A stretch of 64,000 nt of DNA from Phascolarctos cinereus (lineage: Eukaryota > Chordata > Mammalia > Diprotodontia > Phascolarctidae). The notes beneath the pieces are model-generated. The model was given only the letters and a program-made list of their open reading frames with translations, was not told where the DNA came from and ran no database searches. The stretch lies in NCBI RefSeq assembly GCF_002099425.1, contig NW_018343990.1:2790001-2854000 (forward strand), given 5' to 3'. The translations under genes and the position numbers were made by a program. Position 1 is the stretch's first letter, and each line of letters starts with the position of its first letter. Below, piece by piece: positions 1 to 11,849 of this stretch.

Positions 1-358
1 TCTGAGAAACTATATATAAAATTATCCCCCTCCCTTTCTTTCTGATGTTGGCTACATTGTTTTATTTGTACAAAATATTTTTAATTTGATGTAATTGAAA
101 TTTTCCATTTTTTATCTCGCACTACTCTCTATTCCTTGTTTATGCATAAATTGTTTATCTATCTATAAGTCTGATATGTAATGTATTCCATGTTCTTCAA
201 AATTTTCTTGTAATATTTCTCTTCATATCCAGGTAATATATCCATTTTGACCTTACCTTGGTAAATGGTACAAGATATTGATCTATGTCCAGTCTGTCAG
301 ACTGCTTTCTAGCTTTCCCAACATTATTTTTTACCAAATGATGAATTCTTATCTCAAA
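1..358 (-). mobile_element. L1 LINE ORF2 fragment, cut by window start
   Basis: This stretch lines up with the 57340-57600 part of the better-preserved L1 at 56.2-57.7 kb: both carry an aat-tta/ttg-atgtaat block followed by a tccattttg-like block, and later a wording equivalent to the KSKWVHDLD segment of ORF2. Reading direction is minus. It is clearly older and more diverged than that copy. The element continues outside the window, so its full length is unknown. Confidence 0.72.
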
Positions 359-403
359 AACCTGTCAAAAACAAGGTTACTATGGTCACATGCTAGTGCA
401 GAT

Positions 404-735
404 TGTATGTCTGGGTGATTTGGATTTAAGTGAGGCATAGCTGCACAAAGTAGTCAGCTTTACTCTCTCCTCCAGAGTCACTGAAGTCTAGTGGCAAAAC
501 AAAAGTCAAAATGACTAGCGATGGCTCTGGATACAGTGGATGAACTTGTCCTTTCTAAATTAAGGTCTTTCCCAGGACTCAGTTTGTCTGAGGCAACACC
601 CATTTTAATGACTAAGGGCTAGGTAAGAATTGAGACAAAAGATGGTCTAATTTACTATCATAAAAATATCAGTCTGGTAGGGGGAGACCATCAAAGTTTT
701 TGACCTAAATAGAAAATAATTGCTATTTACACTCA
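404..735 (+). repeat. Unassigned interspersed repeat X, copy 1
   Basis: The copy contains ggatttaagtgaggc, ctctctcctccagagtca, gatggctctggatacagtgg and an aaggtcttt...tctgaggcaa block. The same blocks occur in order at 18705-19185. The first half alone also occurs at 40890-41440 and, inverted, at 33775-33900. No coding potential is visible. I do not recognise a named family with confidence. Confidence 0.65.
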
Positions 736-780
736 TTCTAAGTCATCAAAACCTAAACAATGAGGAACAGAGGAATAACA

Positions 781-803
781 ACCACCACCACCACCACCAC
801 CAT
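781..803. repeat. (ACC)n microsatellite
   Basis: Uninterrupted trinucleotide repeat of about seven and a half units. Confidence 0.95.
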
Positions 804-1634
804 CTATCTCACTGAGTTGTTGCACAGAGGCACATGGTAAGTTTTAAAGCACCCTGTGAATGTGAATTATCATTAACATAGTTGTAGAATCCACAGGATT
901 TGGTAACTGATTAGTAAGTAATTTTTGTCAAGTAATCAACCAACAATACCCAGATAGTCTGGTCTCCCTTAGGTGGGGCAGGTCTGTAATAAATAAAGTC
1001 TACTGACATAGAGGACTAAAATTGAATTGTGGATGAAAGGAATAAGAGATCTTTTCTTATCTGGATCTTTGATCTATACACACATTTTACATATATGTGT
1101 ACACACATTACACAAGCCATGACAGATTTTTAAAACTCTAATCTGCCTGAGTACTCACTCATACAGGTCAGTTGGAGCCTAGCCATTGCCTGTAGAAGGC
1201 CGTTTGAAAAAAATTATCCCTGAGGGGTGGGCATTAAATCAATGTGTAGGACAATTAGCTAAGCCTGACTATGTAAATATTGCTAATGTCCTTAGAAGAT
1301 GACCTCAGGGAGATCAAGGTTGAGTAGGTACAAAATTCTAGCCCTATAGGAAGGCTTATGGAAGTTGGTCTTCACCCAGGGCCCACTGACTTTACCTTTA
1401 TCTATTCACTAGCTCTGGTTTCTCATTGTTTCATTTTAAGTACCCAGGTATTTTTCCATAATAGATTGCACAGGGTCAGAAAAGTCTGATTCACGTGTGA
1501 GGATAATTTTCCATTATTACATTGAAGCCAACAGTTGCCACAAAATGGAAATGAGTCTGTTTAGCAGTATGTATGAAAAGGGATGGATTCCATCATTTGC
1601 CCTCTTCTCAGCTACTTCTGTTTGGGTAACTTTC

Positions 1635-1785
1635 TTTCTTTTTTTATTTTGGTGAGGCAATCAGGGTTAAGTGACTTGCCCAAGGTCACACAGCTAGTAA
1701 GTGTCATGTGTCCCAGGCTGGATTTGAACTCAGGTCCTCCTGACTCCAAGGCTGGAGCTTATCCACTGTGCCACCTAGCTGCCCT
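1635..1785 (-). mobile_element. WSINE1-type SINE with perfect target duplication
   Basis: Minus-strand tRNA-derived SINE: T-run, then aggcaatcagggttaagtga, cttgcccaaggtcacaca, gatttgaactcaggtcc and a tail ending cacctagctgccc, which is the 5' end of the element. It is flanked by a perfect 16-bp direct repeat, tgtttgggtaactttc, at 1619-1634 and 1786-1801. Full length and recent-looking. The name is by similarity to the marsupial WSINE1/SINE1 group. Confidence 0.9.
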
Positions 1786-2244
1786 TGTTTGGGTAACTTT
1801 CAATGAAATATGCAGGACAGACAAAGCACAGGTAGAGACCCTCAGCTAAATGGCAGAAGATCCCAGATATAATCAGGTGTTTTCTTCTACCTAGTTGGGT
1901 CCCTAAGCACTTCTTAGCAGGACTCTGTTCTGATGGTGGTAAGTAAAGTAGGCAAGTAACTTTCCTCCAGGATTGAACTACAGATGCTTCTTTCCCGAGG
2001 CACTTTTGGGACACGAACCGTTTGTAAGGTGGGAACTTCCTATATAGTGTATCAAGAAGTGTTACTTACAGGCAGAGATCAAATATTGAATTACAAGGAC
2101 ATGAGGTGACATCAGTGAGCATCTGTCTGGAACTATCTACCTGTTAAATGACATAGAATGATGTATGAGAGAGACAGAGGATGATGGCAGTTTCCACCTG
2201 GGTTAGTTTGTCTATGACTAGATCAGATAACCCCTCCACAAATT

Positions 2245-2505
2245 AATAATCGCTGTAGTTAGCATTTATATAGTGCTTTAAGGTTTGCTAAGTGTTTTAC
2301 AAATAATACCTCAGTTAAAACTCATGATAACCTTGGGAAGTTGGTGCTTTTATTATCCCCATTTTACAAATGTGGAAACTGAGGCACAGGGTGGTTGTGA
2401 TTTACTTGCCTAGGGTCCCACAACTATTAAGTGACTGAATCTGGATTTGAATTCAGATCTTTCTGACTCCAGTCCAGGGCTCTATCCATGTACCTCCTGG
2501 GCTCC
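2245..2505 (-). mobile_element. MIR-type CORE-SINE
   Basis: Near full-length minus-strand MIR: tagcatttatatagtgcttt, then ccccattttacaaatg, gaaactgaggcacag and a tRNA-like end reading ggctctatccatg. Strongly diverged and therefore old. Confidence 0.85.
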
Positions 2506-2739
2506 AAGGAAGCTGTTTTATTCAGAAGATCTTGGTTGAGGGTCCAGAAAATGTTAGTATGGTTGATAATCAACCTCTGGCTCTAGTAGAGTCCCTTGAT
2601 CTCCTAGTTTACATCACCAGCCTGGTAGTTAAGTGGTTCTTAATGACTATCTGGACTTCTTTAAAGTTGTTGGCCCAGGATTGTTTTTTGTTAGATATGG
2701 CTATAAAATCAAATACAGAAACAAATGACAAGAGGGCAG

Positions 2740-2990
2740 GTCTGACGTTAGACCAAAGTTCGAGTCCTGATTCTTACTAAAGACCAAGAGGTAATGGGCA
2801 AGCCCATTAACTTGCCCCAGGCAACTCTCTAAGGCTATTCTAAGATACGTGTTGCCATTTCTAGGAGTTTCTATCCTAGCAAATCCCCACACTCAAAGTT
2901 ATTGTGAGGTTCAGATGAAAGAATGGAGGTAAAGCACTTTGCAAACTTCAAAGTGCTATACATATGCTAATTATCATCATTATTACTTCC
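2740..2990 (+). mobile_element. MIR-type SINE
   Basis: Plus-strand diverged MIR: a gttcgagtcctg B-box-like block near its start, a taacttgcccc block, then tattgtgaggttcagatgaa and gtaaagcactttgcaaa, ending in an ATT-rich tail. Confidence 0.65.
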
Positions 2991-3082
2991 AGTCTGGCCT
3001 TCAGTTTGGCAAAGACTTCATTCCCTGAGCCTTCTGGGGCTTGCAGTCTTGCTGAGCTCAAACAGTATTTATAGAGCAAAAC

Positions 3083-3320
3083 AGAGGTGTGCTGGTAAAT
3101 GTTTAACAACTAGGCTCTTGGGGGGGGGAGGAGAATATATGTAAATACACTTTTAAATTTAATCTGCGTTAACACTTTCTCAGGTCTGGACAATCAACAG
3201 AACAATAAATCAAGCCCCTATTCCCCCCCCCAATTCTAAAGTGTAAAATTCTCACACTGAATATTAACAAATGACTCTTGGTTCAGACTGGCTTCAGCAT
3301 ACGTTGCCCAAACCCACTTG
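3083..3320. mobile_element. MITE-like DNA element, copy 1 of three
   Basis: It starts aggtgtgctggtaaatg and carries tttaacaac, taacactttctcaggtctgg, caatcaacagaacaataaat and gaatattaacaa. The same ordered blocks appear at 29225-29470 and 36163-36426. In the third copy the two ends are inverted versions of a cag.ggtgtg.tgg motif, which suggests a small hAT-like DNA transposon. Family name not assigned. Confidence 0.6.
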
Positions 3321-4434
3321 TGAAATCAGAGGGTTGCACGAAAAAGAATACATAATAAGTACTTCATCCCGAGTGGCTTGCAAATGATACCAAAGCAAAC
3401 TTTGCCTCTGCTTGGTTGTTGGGGTTGTATTCCAATCCAGGGGCTGGAATCCTAAGAACAGTTAAGTCTAGGTCATGAAATTAAATAGTTCCTTTACATG
3501 CTCCATAACTTTGTCCGGTTCCGGGGAAGGAAAGGTTGTGGACCATGCCTGATCAAAAAAACTCCATTTTCCTCTTTGAGCGGGGCTGCTCAAACCTGAA
3601 AAGTTCCATTCTCTAGCTGAAGATGGTTCAGTCCTTCTCCTGAGTCCTGGTGACCTGAAAGGCTGCAATGATGGTCTCAGAAATCCTTCCTGTGAGGGGA
3701 AGGAAAAGGTAGAGGCAGAAGTTCAAACTTCGGGGCCCCACCCTTTTAGGAGTCAGAGCACTGGATGCTCAGCTGTGTATGCTTCCGCAAGTTTCAGCTA
3801 TGAGGAAAACCTATAGCTTGGACGCTTAATGTAATGAAACTAGAGTTATTTTTACAAGCAGTCTATGGGCAGTCCTTGGCAACAAACAAACACCTAGTTT
3901 ATAAATGACTCATACTTGCAAAAGTCCACTTAACATTTCCAGGCTGTATCTGCCCCACCCCTCTCCTCCAAGTCATAGTCCCTACTGCTGGAGCATGCAT
4001 GAACAATGCTAAAGTGGACAGAGTTCCTGAATTCAGAATTGTAAGAAGGGAAGACTCTTTAAAAGTAGAGACAGAGGAGCAGACCTCCTCCAAATATTTC
4101 CCACCCTCATTACCAGAGGGTTTTCACTTCATATTGTTTTATTAACTATTTTGATGTTCATTCTATCCTACCAATTTTCAGGTCAATTGGGGCAACTCAC
4201 TTCCCTGAGGAGAAACCCCCCCCAATAATAACCAATTATGCCTGGGACAAGTAAGGGGCTAATTCTGGGATTCATTCACACACTAGTGTGAATTAATTCA
4301 ATTAGATTGCTTTCCACTTTGCACCACACTGAAAGCACTTAACATTGAAGGAATAGACATTTTGACTGAGCTGAAGGGGATAGTAGTCCTGGGGCAGGAC
4401 AGGGCTGGGTGGGGAGCTGAGGACCGCCACGTTT
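3321..4434. other. No gene or repeat recognised
   Basis: Mostly single-copy-looking sequence. Short open frames are present on the minus strand (for example 3468-3668 and 3899-4093) but none resembles a known protein. No splice-flanked exon or promoter could be supported. Confidence 0.5.
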
Positions 4435-4580
4435 ATTCCTTCAATATTCATTCAGCTAACATAAAGCTAGCTGATGTGTGCAGGGTACCGTGAAAAGTTA
4501 TTAAAGACAAAAGCTGTAACCTCAAAGTGGCTTACAGTTTAGTAAGGGAAATTAAACATATATGTAACTATGCTACAAAG
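4435..4580 (-). mobile_element. L2 LINE 3' end
   Basis: Short minus-strand L2 terminus: ttcattcagctaacataaag, then a diverged agctgatgtgtgcagggtac block and gtggcttacagtttagtaag, matching the order seen in clearer L2 ends in this window (for example 19500-19630). Confidence 0.6.
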
Positions 4581-4589
4581 AAAGATATA

Positions 4590-5830
4590 TTGTCTTCCCT
4601 AAGAGGCAAAGAGTCTGTTATGGGAGCTAAGAAAAGAGAGAGAGATTACTTCCAGATAGATCAGGGAATCATTAGTGCTCTGGGGACCTGACAGACGAAC
4701 GTTGTACTCCAGCTGAGTTACTAGGGGTGACGAGTCTAGTGAATTGGAATGTCCAAGGTTTTGTCCTTGGTTACTCAGGACTTCCAGAGGCATTGAGTCT
4801 GCTATGGCATTGCTCAATCTGTATGCGCATGTAGGATGTGCACACGGAACAAAGATATAAACAGGGAAATTGCTCCTGTTCTTTCCATCCTCACAGGACC
4901 TCTGGTCCTACAGAGTAGAAGAGGAGCATAATGCAAAAAGAAGCCAAAAGAGTAATAATCAATTTCAACATTAGGCCTCACACAGAAAGGGGGTAACTTT
5001 TTCCTCCTTTTCCTTCCTCTTTGGTGCACCAGACTTCCTGCTATTGCTAGGACTGACAGGGTATGGGACCTGAACCTCTAAGAAGGGTGAACTTTCTCAC
5101 AAGTTTCAGCAGCTCAGATCCCTGGCATTCACCAGAGGCATCACATCTCCCAGTCAATAATCCTTTCAACTGTCCTTCCATTGTGATCCCCCCCCCACTA
5201 ACCACCCACCCAGCCCAGCCCTTCATTCTCTGTTACCTCCAGATCACTTGCCACTCCTAGATCCCATCCAGATCTTCCCACAGTCTTTTTCCCTACAAAA
5301 GTATCAGTCCTGTCCTCCTCAGACTCACTAGGAATCTAGCCCACCCCAGGTAATGTCTTAATAAACTCGATACTTGAACTGAAAGAAGGCTTGAGTGGTT
5401 GAATTTTTTTGAGGCAGACCTCTGCCCTGTACCATTGCATTTTGGGGTTCCCAGCACCCCTAGACTGCAACAGGACCATTGACTAGTACTCTTCGGATAT
5501 AGTTCAGCATCATGGCCTAAACAGGCTTGGAACCCAACCACCATTTATAATGTTGTTCCTCTGGGGAAAAGGGTTCTGAGTTCTGCACGATGGATTTACA
5601 AGATTTTCAGGAGGAAAAGTATTTTGTAAATTGAGTATTATTGAATAGCATTCTAGGAAATCTTCTCTGAGAGAAACAACTACTGAATCTCTGACACTTG
5701 ATAATATAAGCAACTATTTTAAACTACCTATCTCTTGCATCCTGCAACCCCACCTTTTTTTCTTCCACTAAGCTGGAATTCAAGGCTCAAACAAATTCTC
5801 TGAGCCTTATTTAATTAGTAAAAATTAGTG
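4590..5830. other. No gene or repeat recognised
   Basis: Several short frames occur (4599-4817, 4814-5029, 5293-5544 and 5510-5713 minus; 5063-5260 plus). None shows family resemblance, a signal peptide or splice context. Treated as single-copy non-coding sequence. Confidence 0.45.
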
Positions 5831-5839
5831 TAACCAAAA

Positions 5840-6240
5840 ATTGCATGGAGCATACACAGAACAGCCAGGTATGACTCAGTGCTTGTGCTCTCTGGGGATG
5901 ATGAGCCTCAGGCTTGTTCTAGCCTTGTCTGATTTAGCCTTGAAGGGCTTGCACATGCAGATGACAAAGCAACTGTCTTATCTGCGTTGAGCAAGAGACT
6001 GATGAGTCACTGAACCTTTATAAAGGGAGGACCTCCATCTCTGGCTCTGCCTTTCTCTTCTCTCTGCTAAGGATCACTTTGAGACTATTTCTAGTTATGG
6101 GAAGGGTAGCTCTCCTACTCTGGCTGCCATTAACACACCGGATAAAGGCCTTGAACTGCCTGAGTGAGCCTGGTCCTGGTTTGGAAGCTGCATATTCTAA
6201 GTTTGTTCTTCCGTGATTTTAGCTTAATGGGTAGTGACCC
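5840..6240 (+). promoter_or_regulatory. Promoter-like segment, possibly a solo LTR
   Basis: A TGAGTCA AP-1-type site (6004-6010) sits just upstream of a ctttataaaggg TATA box near 6017-6028. A pyrimidine-rich stretch follows, then an ATAAAGGCCTTG block near 6142 that resembles a retroviral R-region polyadenylation signal. This order fits an LTR U3-R-U5, although a host promoter remnant is possible. The ends are not defined; no target duplication was identified. Confidence 0.35.
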
Positions 6241-6684
6241 CAAGATGAAGGCATCCAAGCTTGGAGGCTATTTTGTGAGTTTGAAAAATCTGGAGAACCT
6301 GGCTCCATAGAGGTTGTGGGTTCTACTTTGGAAAAAATATTGGACAGTTATTTGAGTTCTTCTGAAAGAAGATGACCACCAGGCAGGAGGATGAACCCAA
6401 TCTCTGGCCTAGCTTATCAGGAGACATCTGCTATAGTGGGACAGTGCAGAAGTGAGGTGACATATAGAAAGCCTATTATCTTACCAGGTGCTTTATGATG
6501 CAGAGATTATGATTCAGCCTCCCGGGAGAGTATAACAGTGCTTGTAATATGTTACCGATTGCTTAAGGTTTTGTCAATGCATGCTTTGAATCTTTGGTGT
6601 CTTTTAACAATTCTCTTGTGTATAAAAAATAAATACCCATGCTATACCTGATTCAATGTATATATTGAGAATGGTATGATATTG

Positions 6685-6868
6685 TACATTGAGCATCCTG
6701 GGCAAGTCACTTAACTTCTGTCTTGGTTCTCTCAACTGTAAAATGGGTATTAATAGCACCTACCTTCCAGTGTTGTGAAGATCAAATGAGATAATATTTT
6801 TGAAGAACTTATCACTGTCCCTGGAACATAGTAGGTTCTATAAAAATGCTATTATTATTATTATTCTC
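6685..6868 (+). mobile_element. MIR-type SINE, 3' two thirds
   Basis: Reads gggcaagtcacttaacttct, aactgtaaaatgggtatt, agcacctaccttccagtgtt, gaagatcaaatgagataata, then an ATT-repeat tail. Plus orientation; the tRNA head is missing or unrecognisable. Confidence 0.85.
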
Positions 6869-7205
6869 AACTTTGGGGGAAACCCTAACAAGACCAAAAA
6901 CCTCAGCTTTAAGTAAATTGTCAAGGACCAGCATTGACGTTTAACAAGCTAAAGAATTCAAGAGAAAAGAGCCTAAGTAATCTCATTACAGTCCAGTACC
7001 CCCTCCCCTCCCCAATATATACCTCCCTATGTACTGAATCTAGTCCAGATGCCATGGTTGGGGCCAGAGCTGAGTGAATTCTTTGTGGAGGAGGAGGAGG
7101 AGTACAACGCCCAAGCCCACTGGGTGGTTTTCATTTTTAGACTTGATTTCAAAACTTCTCCAAGCACTGATGTCAAGAACATAATCAAATTGAATACAAT
7201 ATCTT

Positions 7206-7440
7206 AGCACAGGCCTGCACAACATATGGCCTTTGTGACCCATCAAAGGATTTTGGGTGGCCCGAGAAAATGTAGGGTTGCCGCTGCATACTCTTTCCTG
7301 TTTATCACGTGCCCCGAAGCAGCCAATCATCATCAGTCTCTCTCTGCTCTACCCTATCTGCGCCCAAAAGAGTTTAGTCTATTTTAAGTTTGTCCCCTAC
7401 CTACTGCCAAGTTTTGCGGGTCTGCCTTAGTGTACAAAAC
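7206..7440 (+). mobile_element. hAT-like DNA transposon end (Charlie type)
   Basis: Begins caggcctgcacaacatatgg followed by a ggtggcccgagaaaatg block. This style of CAGG...GGCC terminal sequence is typical of Charlie-like hAT elements. I did not find the opposite terminal repeat nearby, so this is probably one end of a broken copy. The right boundary is a guess. Confidence 0.45.
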
Positions 7441-8084
7441 TGCCCTGAGACATTTTTTTTTCTTGTTGAATAAACTCACCAATCCATGAAGTTATTAATA
7501 TTATTTGGGACTCCCGTGACAGATACTCTAGGTCTAGGCTTGCCTTCTTGCAATGCCCTTTTAATTTAACCATGCTATAATAGTAAACTGGAATAGTTTC
7601 ATATTTTCACACTGTGTAAGTGCTTTTTACATTCACATTTTTGCTGCTCCTGGGTAATTGTGGGCCCCGAGTGTGCTTGTAGCTACATTCTAACAAAGTT
7701 GCTAACCAAAGGTGCTAAACATAGTTTCATTGTGGATCTTCTAACTCTTTCTGCTACTATGTTCTCCATCTGTCCACAACTAAGTAGCCATGAAGGACTT
7801 TGTATTGTGCATAGTATACGATAAAGACCGATAGAAAAAAACAAGAAACTCTCTTGCCAATTCATATTGATCTACTTACTGTGAATTTTTTTTGGGGGTG
7901 TAGATAGAAAAAAAAAGGTAAAGTTAAGGAGTAATATGTGGCTAAAATATAGGAAAAATGAGTCTAGGAAATGAATTCTACAATCCCTGTATATTTCCCT
8001 GTAGCTGTGGAAGACATCCCTTGGAAACTTAAAAGAGTTCAAGCTTACTTAAGGAGACAGTATAGAAAAGAACAGCACTATATA

Positions 8085-8305
8085 GGGTCTAATGAAAGAC
8101 TAGCAGACTAGGAGCTAGGGGCCTAGATTCTACTACCCAGACTTTATACTTTAACCTCTCTGGGACTCAGGTTAATCATCTGTAAAAGGATGCTTAACAA
8201 TATCAATCCTGCCTACCTAGTAGGGTATTTGTAAGGATCAAATGAGATATGGTACATGAGTGCTTTGCAACTCTAAAGCACTATAAAACATAGGTTATTA
8301 TTACA
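8085..8305 (+). mobile_element. MIR-type SINE
   Basis: Diverged plus-strand MIR: ctttaacctctctgggactc, catctgtaaaaggatg, then gtaaggatcaaatgagatat, a short aactctaaagcac block and an ATT tail. Confidence 0.75.
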
Positions 8306-8539
8306 GATTTACTATAGATACAAAAACTTCATTCCAGAAGAAAAGTTGGTCTACGTAATTATCCTGAGGAAGAGCAATCCCCACTAGGAAGTATCTAATG
8401 GTGGAAAAAGTGAATGGACCAGGACTGTCCCTGGAAATTAAGATCTCAAGGTTAAAATCATATCTCTTGTTATACCTCCATGAAAGTCCATGCCCTGAAG
8501 ACTTTTTCAAACACTTAGGTGAATTACAACAGCTAATTT

Positions 8540-8690
8540 CTTTAAAACATTTTCATTGATGCTTTTTGGTTTTTCATCACATCTGATTTCCATTCCATCA
8601 TTTCCTGATACTTTTGCCCCCTTACCATATCACTCCAAGTCTCTCCTTGTGATAAGGAAAACATACAACTATTAATTTCATCTAGCTATA
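8540..8690. repeat. Possible L1 3'UTR-type fragment
   Basis: Contains tttaaaacattttcattgat followed by ctttttggtttttcatcac, wording I associate with a marsupial L1 3' untranslated region. A similar tttattgatatattttgct start is seen at 60985. Weak and diverged. Confidence 0.3.
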
Positions 8691-9128
8691 TAATTGTGTA
8701 CTTAAATGAGGTTTACTTTTAAAGGTTAACATACTTTATTAAAAAAAGAAAAACATAAAAATAATTCTTAGCCAGCAAGAGCAATAAAAATCATACCATC
8801 ACCTCCATTTATTAACATTTGAGTATTAATGGAAGCATAAAACTAAAGGTTATTTCTGAACCACAGTTAACACACTTATTCCAAAGGACAGAACAATAGA
8901 ATGAAAAGTAGATGAAACCTAAGCTATAGGAGGAGAAATTTAAAAAGCACATAGCTGACATCGGTAGTTGTAAGGCAGAAGGCCAAGACCAACCACTTTG
9001 CAGGGTGCTAAAAGAACTAGAGATGTGAATAATGTGAACCATTATCATCAGTGAGCCATCTCTGAAAAAAACTGAGGACAACAGAGGTGCCGCAAGGCAT
9101 AAAACAAGAAAATGTTCTCCTGACTTTC

Positions 9129-9258
9129 TTTTAAAATAAATTTTTTTTTTAGGTAATTGGGGTTAAGTGACTTGCCCAGGGCCATACAGCTAGTAAGTGT
9201 CAAGTGTTTGGTCTGAGGCCAGATTTGAACTCAGGTCCTCCTGACTTCAGGGCCGGTG
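9129..9258 (-). mobile_element. WSINE1-type SINE, 5'-truncated, perfect TSD
   Basis: Minus-strand SINE from a T-run through ggggttaagtgacttgccca and gatttgaactcaggtcc, stopping before the usual ctatccactg...cagctgcccc end. A 12-bp direct repeat ctcctgactttc flanks it at 9117-9128 and 9259-9270, so the truncation happened at insertion. Confidence 0.88.
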
Positions 9259-10218
9259 CTCCTGACTTTCCAAAAAGGAAAATGGGCAGATTGTTAGACT
9301 GAGCTTCTGGGTTTGATTTTGATTACTGACAAACTCCTGGAATTTCATTGCTTAATTAATGCTTGTTGATTGATCCGAGGTTTATGAGCATTTAGAAAGG
9401 GAAGGAACCATCCTTGTGAGCCAGGTTGTTTTCAATGAAATCAAGTCATGCCAGAATGACTTTCTTTTTGTCTTGTTGGATAGGGTTACTACACTGGTAG
9501 ATCAGGGAAATGACACTGGCGTCTTCATTGAGACAAAGTCTCTGATGATATCCTTGGGGACAAGATAGAGAGATGCGGCTTAGACGAGTGGGTTGGAAGC
9601 TGATTAAATGACTCGAGGCAGAGAGGAGTGTCTTGATGGAGCAACATCCACTTACAACATCCACTCTAGGGAAGTGTTGGGGGTGGGGGATGGCTCTGTC
9701 TTTGGCATTATACAGTTTAACGTTATCAGCGACTTAGAGGATGGCATCAAAACCATGCATATCAAATTTGCAGATAACATATAGCTGGGAAGGATAGCTA
9801 CCTCATTGGACAATAGAACCAACCTCTATGAATATCTCAATAGGAAAAACAAAATCACAGGATCATAGAATTTGCAGCAGAAAAAGGCCTTGGAGAAAAA
9901 AATTTTAAAAACCAATACTGGGCAATATACCATGGGTAGCATACCCTGGGGGTAGGCATGGCTAGATCCCATTTTATGTGAAAAAGATCTCTGGTTTTTA
10001 GAGAGTAAGTTCAGCAGTATGATTTGCCAACCACAAAAAAGCTAACATCATCTTTGACTAATAATGGGGGGGGGAGAATCCTGTTGTACTGAGTTCACTT
10101 CTGGGGTCACATTTTAGGAAGGCCACAAACAAGCTAGAGCTCAGTCAGAGGACAGCAGCCAAACTGGTGTTGAAACTAGAGCCCATGCTTCACATCCAGA
10201 TTGTGGTTATTCTGCATC

Positions 10219-11849
10219 TGTTCAATGGATCACTAGATGTCCAAGGGTTCAAACAGTCTTTTGACTACAAACATATTCTGGAACTTCCAAATAGAAGCAG
10301 TTCCCAAGGTGGGTGAACGGAGATAAAAGTGGAGAAAAGCCAACTGCAAGAAGGTTAAAAGCAGTCTTTGAGGAGCTTCCCGAGGGTCTCAAGAACTCTG
10401 CCAAAGTCCTAAAAACAGCTTTTATACTCTTCTTCCTTATTTATTTTATTTGTTTTTAGTTTTCAACATTCACTTCTATAAGATTTTGAGTTCTAAATTT
10501 TCTCCCCCTCTCTCCACTGCCCCTTCCCCAAGACTGCATGCAATCTGATATAGGCTATACCTTTCATACTCTTCTTGTCCTAACAGTCTACCGCTGGGCC
10601 TCAGATTAATTCAATCGGGGACAAAGCTAACCCAGACTGTCCCAGGTCTATACCATTATTTCTTTGTTCACTACAGTGTCACCTGGTAACCTTGTGAGAA
10701 TATGAGGTATAAAACTCACACCTGCCCAGTGCAGCCAGTATTCTGGCCCACAACAGCATTCTCCCTGACCTGTGTCCACTAATAATATAGGCAGCCAGGG
10801 TCACCAAACATCATTTTGGGAACAACAGCCCACACCCTCATGTTGCGTCAAAGTTGAAAGGGTTCCATTAAAACCATATAAAGTATATGCATAGGCCTAT
10901 TGCTGTTGGTTTCCATTGCTTCCAGCCTGCCCACAGTTGGCTGAGACCCACCTGGAGCTGCTTCTAGCCCACACTCCTTTTAGCTGGGGCCCATTTGGCC
11001 CAAACACCCCACAGCTGCTTCTGGGGTCAGGGCTCACACTATTGTCCCCAGACTAGCTAAGGCTTGCAAACTAAACTACCACTCTCTTGTCCACTGTCTC
11101 ACTGCAGGTGCTACTAGAGCTGTTTTCTGCAGACTGGGTGTCACTACCAAGGTCACTGTCTCCATGCTGGCAGTGCTATTGTTTCCAGGACACCACTGTT
11201 TCCCCATTATTCTGCTGTTGCTGGCACTGCCATTGCTAATAGAGGTATTATTTTACAGGTCAGGGCACCACTGCTTTCCCATTATCTTACTTCCACTGGC
11301 GCCATACAAATGTTATTTCACTCATGACTACCTGGGCTGTTAGTTGAGGTCCCAGGGACCACCATTCCCTTACTTTCTATAGTCCTTTCAAAGGCAAACT
11401 TATGCACCAGATCCCTCCCCCATTATCAATCATCTGGGTGAAGTTGTATAACTGGTACAATGGATCACTCAGAGCCTGGGGGTTCAAACAAAGTCCTTTG
11501 CCTAAAAACATCTTCCAATAGCCCCAAGTAGGAGCAGTTCCCAAGCAGTTAAAAAACAGTCAAGGAAGTAAAAAAACCGATAAAAGGCAACTGTGAGGTT
11601 AAAACAGCAAGGAAGTAGGTGCCTTGGGGCTTCAAGAGCTCTCTACCAAAGTCCTAAGAGCTACTCTTAGGCTCTTCTTGTCCAAACTGCCCACACCTGG
11701 GTCCCAGATTGAGCTGCCTGAGGACAAAGTTAACCTGAACTGCCCCAGGTCTACACCACAGCAACAATCCCAGTTAATGCTGTGGGATGTGTGTGTGCAT
11801 GTGGGGGTCTCAATTTACACTTCCCCAGTTGCACCAGTATCCTGGCCCA
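10219..11849. mobile_element. Short LTR element inside CR1/L3
   Basis: Two direct repeats bound the element: 10219-10750 and 11453-11849. Both start TG and end CA (tgttcaatggatcac/tggtacaatggatcac; ttctggccca/cctggccca) and share gggttcaaac, agcagttccc, agtccta and cccaggtcta blocks. The left LTR is longer only because an L1 3' end is nested in it. The interior, about 700 bases, shows no retroviral protein and no obvious tRNA primer site, so it looks like a non-autonomous fossil. The LTRs are visibly diverged, suggesting an old insertion, younger than the CR1/L3 host. Orientation not decided. Confidence 0.7.
10435..10565 (-). mobile_element. L1 3' end nested in the left LTR
   Basis: Reads gtttttagttttcaacattc, ataagattttgagttctaaa and gcaatctgatataggctat, matching the reversed 3'UTR of the L1s here (compare 56270-56310, aatctgatataggttttaca). 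An 11-bp direct repeat atactcttctt at 10424-10434 and 10566-10576 marks target duplication. It is absent from the right LTR. Confidence 0.82.

Noticed and set aside
6097-6216. Thirty-nine-codon frame starting MGRVALLLLWLPLTH, signal-peptide-like
   Set aside because: Short, with no continuation exon visible; the surrounding sequence looks more like an LTR than a gene. Kept only as a note in the promoter finding.
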